NCBI GenBank assembly: GCA_943359405.1
Contig: CALRHO010000012.1
Coordinates: 1-15,464 of the forward strand
Origin: Candidatus Nomurabacteria bacterium
GTDB taxonomy: Bacteria; Patescibacteriota; Minisyncoccia; Phycocordibacterales; UBA918
Reading direction: 5' to 3'
Length of the DNA: 15,464 nt
A model generated the notes under the pieces. The model was not told the origin of the DNA, ran no database searches, and was given only the letters and a program-made list of their open reading frames with translations. How positions within the stretch are numbered: position 1 is the first letter of the stretch; each line of letters starts with the position of its first letter. Positions 13,211 through 15,464 of this stretch are shown piece by piece. The position numbers and the translations under genes are program-made.

Positions 13211-13424
13211 TATACTGCAAGGCATGCGCGGTGGCGCTGTTTTCTAAAGGTTTGTCGCTGGTGTGAGGCAGCCCCTCATTCCCACGCTCGCCTCACTAGA
13301 AAGCGCCACCGGTGTGAATGTTCTTTGTCAGATCTTGGGTGCCATGGCACTACCTCTCCTATGATTGAGAGCTGGTTACCTTTGGCCTCGAGAGTCGTAC
13401 TCTACGTCGGTAGAGCGATTTTAT
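13211..13424 (+). ncRNA. Candidate structured small RNA with its own promoter
   Basis: An extended -10 element (TGC then TATACT at 13211-13216) would start a transcript near 13223. It would fold GGTGGCGC (13230-13237) and TTTCTA (13241-13246) against TAGAAAGCGCCACC (13297-13310), with an inner stem GTGAGGC/GCCTCAC (13263-13269 and 13290-13296). Two small hairpins follow, then CTCTAC-GTCG-GTAGAG (13400-13415) trailed by CGATTTTATAT, a weak terminator. Length would be about 200 nt. No known RNA family is recognised, and the right end is uncertain. Confidence 0.35.
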
Positions 13425-13569
13425 ATCTCATATACCACGTGCGTCTGTGCACGTTCAGTTTCACATATAGATAGATAATAGATATATGAATGAAGCACGC
13501 AGACATTTCCGCCTCACCTTGTCCCGTCACGGTTGCTAACGATTGACATTCAGTCCCACTTCGCAGCTG

Positions 13570-13595
13570 ACCGGCGCGTACCGGCCTTTACCGGC
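13570..13595. repeat. Three ACCGGC repeats in exact 10-bp phase
   Basis: ACCGGC begins at 13570, 13580 and 13590, with unrelated 4-bp spacers (GCGT, CTTT, then ACGG after the third). The 10-bp period places all copies on one face of the helix. The set lies about 70-95 bp upstream of the putative -10 of the surface-protein gene, a typical position for a direct-repeat activator site. Confidence 0.6.
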
Positions 13596-13620
13596 ACGGG
13601 CGCGACGGTTGGTGAATATG

Positions 13621-13669
13621 CGTAAGCGGCGTGATAACCCGCTTGCGAATATGAATTAATTCATATTAT
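13621..13669 (+). promoter_or_regulatory. Surface-protein promoter region with 20-bp palindrome
   Basis: A -10-like TATTAT (13664-13669) and a -35-like TTGCGA (13643-13648, 15-bp spacing) would start transcription near 13676. The spacer is filled by the perfect palindrome AATATGAATTAATTCATATT (13648-13667). Directly upstream is a 9-bp stem CGTAAGCGG/CCGCTTGCG (13621-13629 and 13639-13647, one G-T pair) that covers the -35. The palindrome overlapping the promoter suggests an operator; the short spacing makes the exact promoter call uncertain. Confidence 0.45.
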
Positions 13670-13672
13670 CAG

Positions 13673-13730
13673 ACCTTATCAAGGTAAAAGTCTTGGCAGC
13701 GATGCCAAGCACCGCGCATTAACCCTGCGC
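13673..13730 (+). promoter_or_regulatory. Three-hairpin 5' leader of the surface-protein mRNA
   Basis: Three hairpins stand in a row: ACCTT/AAGGT (13673-13685, loop ATC), CTTGGCA/TGCCAAG (13692-13709, GNRA-type loop GCGA) and GCGCA/TGCGC (13714-13730, loop TTAACCC). They are followed by an unstructured stretch of 19 nt rich in A and C (13731-13749) that leads straight to the ATG without a Shine-Dalgarno. Such leaders stabilise abundant mRNAs; here that role is inferred. Confidence 0.6.
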
Positions 13731-13749
13731 ACAACAACTTAACCAACAT

Positions 13750-15464
13750 ATGACTATTGCAAAGGATTTTGCATCAAAGGCAGCAGTTGCCTTCGTTGCA
13801 GTTGCAATGATCTTGACCATGTTTGCTCCTGCAGCGCAGGCGCAGTCTACTCAAGACTTGCAGAAGATGATTGATGAGCTCATGGCTCAGATCGAGGCGC
13901 TCAAGGGCGGTTCATCTGCTACCACTGGTGGTTCATCAGCTGGCGTTTGCCCATTCACTTGGACTCGTGACCTCCGCACTGGAGCAACGGGCGCCGATGT
14001 AAAGGCTCTCCAGCAGTTCCTCAACGCTGATGAGGCTACTCGCGTAGCCGCTACCGGCGCTGGTTCAGCAGGTATGGAGACTGAGACCTTTGGTCCAGCC
14101 ACCGCAGCTGCAGTTTCAAAGTTCCAGACCAAGTACCGCGCTGATATCCTTACCCCAAATGGTTTGGTATCACCAACTGGCACCTTCGGTCCTTCTACTC
14201 GCGCTAAGGCCAACGCACTCTGCGTAGCTTCAGGTGGTGACGAGGACGAGGACGAGGGTGAGGATGAGGACAACGGCGGCGACGCTGATCTCCAGGGCGA
14301 GGGTACCCTCGACAAGTTTGAGATCGACGACGCTTCAGACACTGACATCCAGGAGGGTGCAGAGGATGAGGTTATCGCTGAGCTCACCATGGAGGCTACC
14401 GATGGCGACATCGAGGTAGACCGCATGAGCTTGACTGTCAAGGGTGTAAATACTCCAACTGAAAAGGACCCATGGGACGTCTTTGACGAGATTTCTGTCT
14501 GGGTTGACGGTGACAAGGTTGCTACCTTTGACGCGTCAGACGAGGATGAGTACCTCGATGAAAAGGCAGGTACCTTCCGCTTTACCGGTCTTGGCCTCGT
14601 ACTTCCAGAGGATGAGGAAGTAGAGGTACTCATCGGCGCTACCATTGCTGGTAACGTAGATGACGCTGGTACTGATGCTTCATGGGACATCTCAGTAGAC
14701 GCTGTTCGTTACTTCGACGCTGATGGCGTTGCTGAGGACGAAGACGTAGAAGATGACCTTGGAAATCCACGAGGAGCAGTTGCTGCCTTCGAAATTGTAG
14801 AGCAGGGCGACGGCGAGGAGCTCAAGTTCTCTCTCGGCGACGGTAACCCAGAAGCTTCTGACATCGTCGTAGACACAGACAACAAGACCAATGATGTAAC
14901 AGTACTTGAGTACACCATTGAGGCGGTAGATGCTGACATTGAGCTCAATGAGCTTTCAGTGCTGCTCACTACTTCAGCGGCTAATCTTGGCCTCGTTGTA
15001 GATGATGTTGCACTCGACATCGACGGTGACGTCTTTGACGCTGAGAACTCAGCTTCAACTGTTGCCGCAACTACCACCTTTACCTTTGACATCGACGGTG
15101 ACGTCGTTATCAATGAGGGCGAGGAGGTGACTGTCAAGGTCATGGTTGACTTCCGTTCACAGGAGTCAAGCAACAACGTAGTTCGCTACGCCAACGGTAC
15201 CACCATCAAGGCTGACGTTACCTCAACCCAGCGTGACGCTACCGACGCTGAGGGTGCTGATGACATCAGCGAGTTCAGTGGTACTGCTATCGGCAAGACC
15301 CACACGCTCGTTGCTGAGGGTATCGTAGTGCCAATTGACGGCTTCGATTCAAGCTTCACTACCCAGGGTCAGAACGATACTACTGGTATCTTCACTCTTA
15401 CCTTTGAGGTAACGGCTGTTGAGAAGGACTTCTACATCCGCAAGGCTGCGACCGCAGGCACTGC
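13750..15464 (+). CDS. Acidic secreted peptidoglycan-binding surface (S-layer-like) protein, 3' end beyond window
   Basis: At least 571 residues, open to the right edge. A signal peptide occupies residues 1-31 (basic start, hydrophobic 11-29, cleavage after AQA). A short heptad helix follows (QSTQDLQKMIDELMAQIEAL), then a PG_binding_1-like domain at about 67-158 (TRDLRTGATGADVKALQQFLN, and FGPSTRAKANAL), framed by C67 and C158, which could form a disulfide. An Asp/Glu tract (164-185) leads into a long, very acidic beta-rich region. D-x-D-G-D segments at 423-427 and 447-451 suggest calcium sites. Proline is coded almost only by CCA and serine mostly by TCA, unlike neighbouring genes, which fits very high expression. 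The architecture matches abundant surface proteins that I recall from Parcubacteria; an S-layer role is inference. Confidence 0.85.
   Translation, partial: MTIAKDFASKAAVAFVAVAMILTMFAPAAQAQSTQDLQKMIDELMAQIEALKGGSSATTGGSSAGVCPFTWTRDLRTGATGADVKALQQFLNADEATRVAATGAGSAGMETETFGPATAAAVSKFQTKYRADILTPNGLVSPTGTFGPSTRAKANALCVASGGDEDEDEGEDEDNGGDADLQGEGTLDKFEIDDASDTDIQEGAEDEVIAELTMEATDGDIEVDRMSLTVKGVNTPTEKDPWDVFDEISVWVDGDKVATFDASDEDEYLDEKAGTFRFTGLGLVLPEDEEVEVLIGATIAGNVDDAGTDASWDISVDAVRYFDADGVAEDEDVEDDLGNPRGAVAAFEIVEQGDGEELKFSLGDGNPEASDIVVDTDNKTNDVTVLEYTIEAVDADIELNELSVLLTTSAANLGLVVDDVALDIDGDVFDAENSASTVAATTTFTFDIDGDVVINEGEEVTVKVMVDFRSQESSNNVVRYANGTTIKADVTSTQRDATDAEGADDISEFSGTAIGKTHTLVAEGIVVPIDGFDSSFTTQGQNDTTGIFTLTFEVTAVEKDFYIRKAATAGT

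Larger units (their letters stand above)
12829..13749. other. 0.9-kb non-coding region rich in inverted repeats
   Basis: No convincing gene is seen between the winged-helix gene and the surface-protein gene. No tRNA, rRNA, tmRNA, RNase P or SRP RNA signature was recognised. The stretch holds many small inverted repeats: GGTCAG..CTCTC with GAGAG..CTGACC (about 12907-12967), TGCAGT/ACTGCA (13202-13219), a large two-part stem (13230-13310), the palindrome GTGCCATGGCAC (13339-13350), CTCTC/GAGAG (13354-13371), CTCTAC/GTAGAG (13400-13415) and ACGTGC/GCACGT (13437-13454). An A/T-rich run with ATAGATAG units follows (about 13468-13490). A consensus -35 TTGACA at 13543-13548 has no matching -10. The last 180 bp are the control region of the surface-protein gene. 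Confidence 0.6.

Noticed and set aside
13543..13548. Consensus -35 hexamer TTGACA
   Set aside because: No acceptable -10 hexamer lies 15-19 bp downstream on the plus strand.
12829..13749. CRISPR array, tRNA or integron attC site in the repeat-rich gap
   Set aside because: The inverted repeats differ from one another, no regularly spaced direct repeat of CRISPR length occurs, no T-loop signature is seen, and no integrase is nearby.
13887..14690. Minus-strand open frame of 267 codons, Ser/Val/Pro-rich
   Set aside because: It is antisense to the surface-protein gene. Its length and composition come from the GAC/GAG/TCA codon bias of that gene; there is no start signal or recognisable domain.
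14709..15176. Minus-strand open frame of 155 codons, Ser/Thr-rich
   Set aside because: Same cause: it mirrors the acidic coding sequence on the plus strand.

Overview
The window is a bacterial chromosome segment, most likely from the Candidate Phyla Radiation (Patescibacteria, probably a Parcubacteria/Paceibacteria lineage). The evidence is the compact housekeeping genes, an EF-P whose loop reads FRKQQRKP, an rpsF-ssb-rpsR block with no rplI after it, almost no Shine-Dalgarno sequences before housekeeping genes, and a very acidic secreted peptidoglycan-binding surface protein. This placement is from recall of families; no search was run.

Layout, left to right. (1) 13-2909: metG, a convergent TrpR/YerC-like repressor gene, and a TatD-family hydrolase. 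The repressor gene is bracketed by four copies of a 20-bp palindrome; the three upstream copies start exactly 40 bp apart. (2) 2946-3522: two small Cys/His-rich proteins in tandem, each with a strong Shine-Dalgarno and sharing a C-x5-H-x3-[H/C] module. (3) 3576-4526: a membrane-anchored VanY-type D,D-carboxypeptidase on the minus strand. (4) 4601-5989: rpsF-ssb-rpsR, with a rod-like inverted repeat of about 130 nt between ssb and rpsR. (5) 6104-6863: a 39-aa tail-anchored mini-protein between two strong terminators, then efp on the minus strand. (6) 6915-7992: an ECF-like sigma factor followed by a small two-helix membrane protein. (7) 8070-11856, minus strand: ftsK, a small membrane-anchored Ig-like protein and recA, apparently one operon. 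(8) 12097-12828: a winged-helix protein whose gene and promoter are dotted with copies of AAAGACAT. (9) 12829-13749: 0.9 kb without a convincing gene but rich in inverted repeats, a candidate structured RNA and a complex control region. (10) 13750 to the right edge: the incomplete gene for the acidic surface protein, preceded by a three-hairpin leader.

The known genes cover translation (MetRS, bS6, bS18, EF-P), DNA handling (SSB, RecA, FtsK, TatD), wall remodelling (VanY) and the cell surface. The less ordinary material is regulatory: the four-operator TrpR-like locus, the AAAGACAT boxes at the winged-helix gene, and the repeats, palindrome and leader hairpins of the surface-protein gene. The tandem Cys/His pair is the best candidate for an undescribed protein family.
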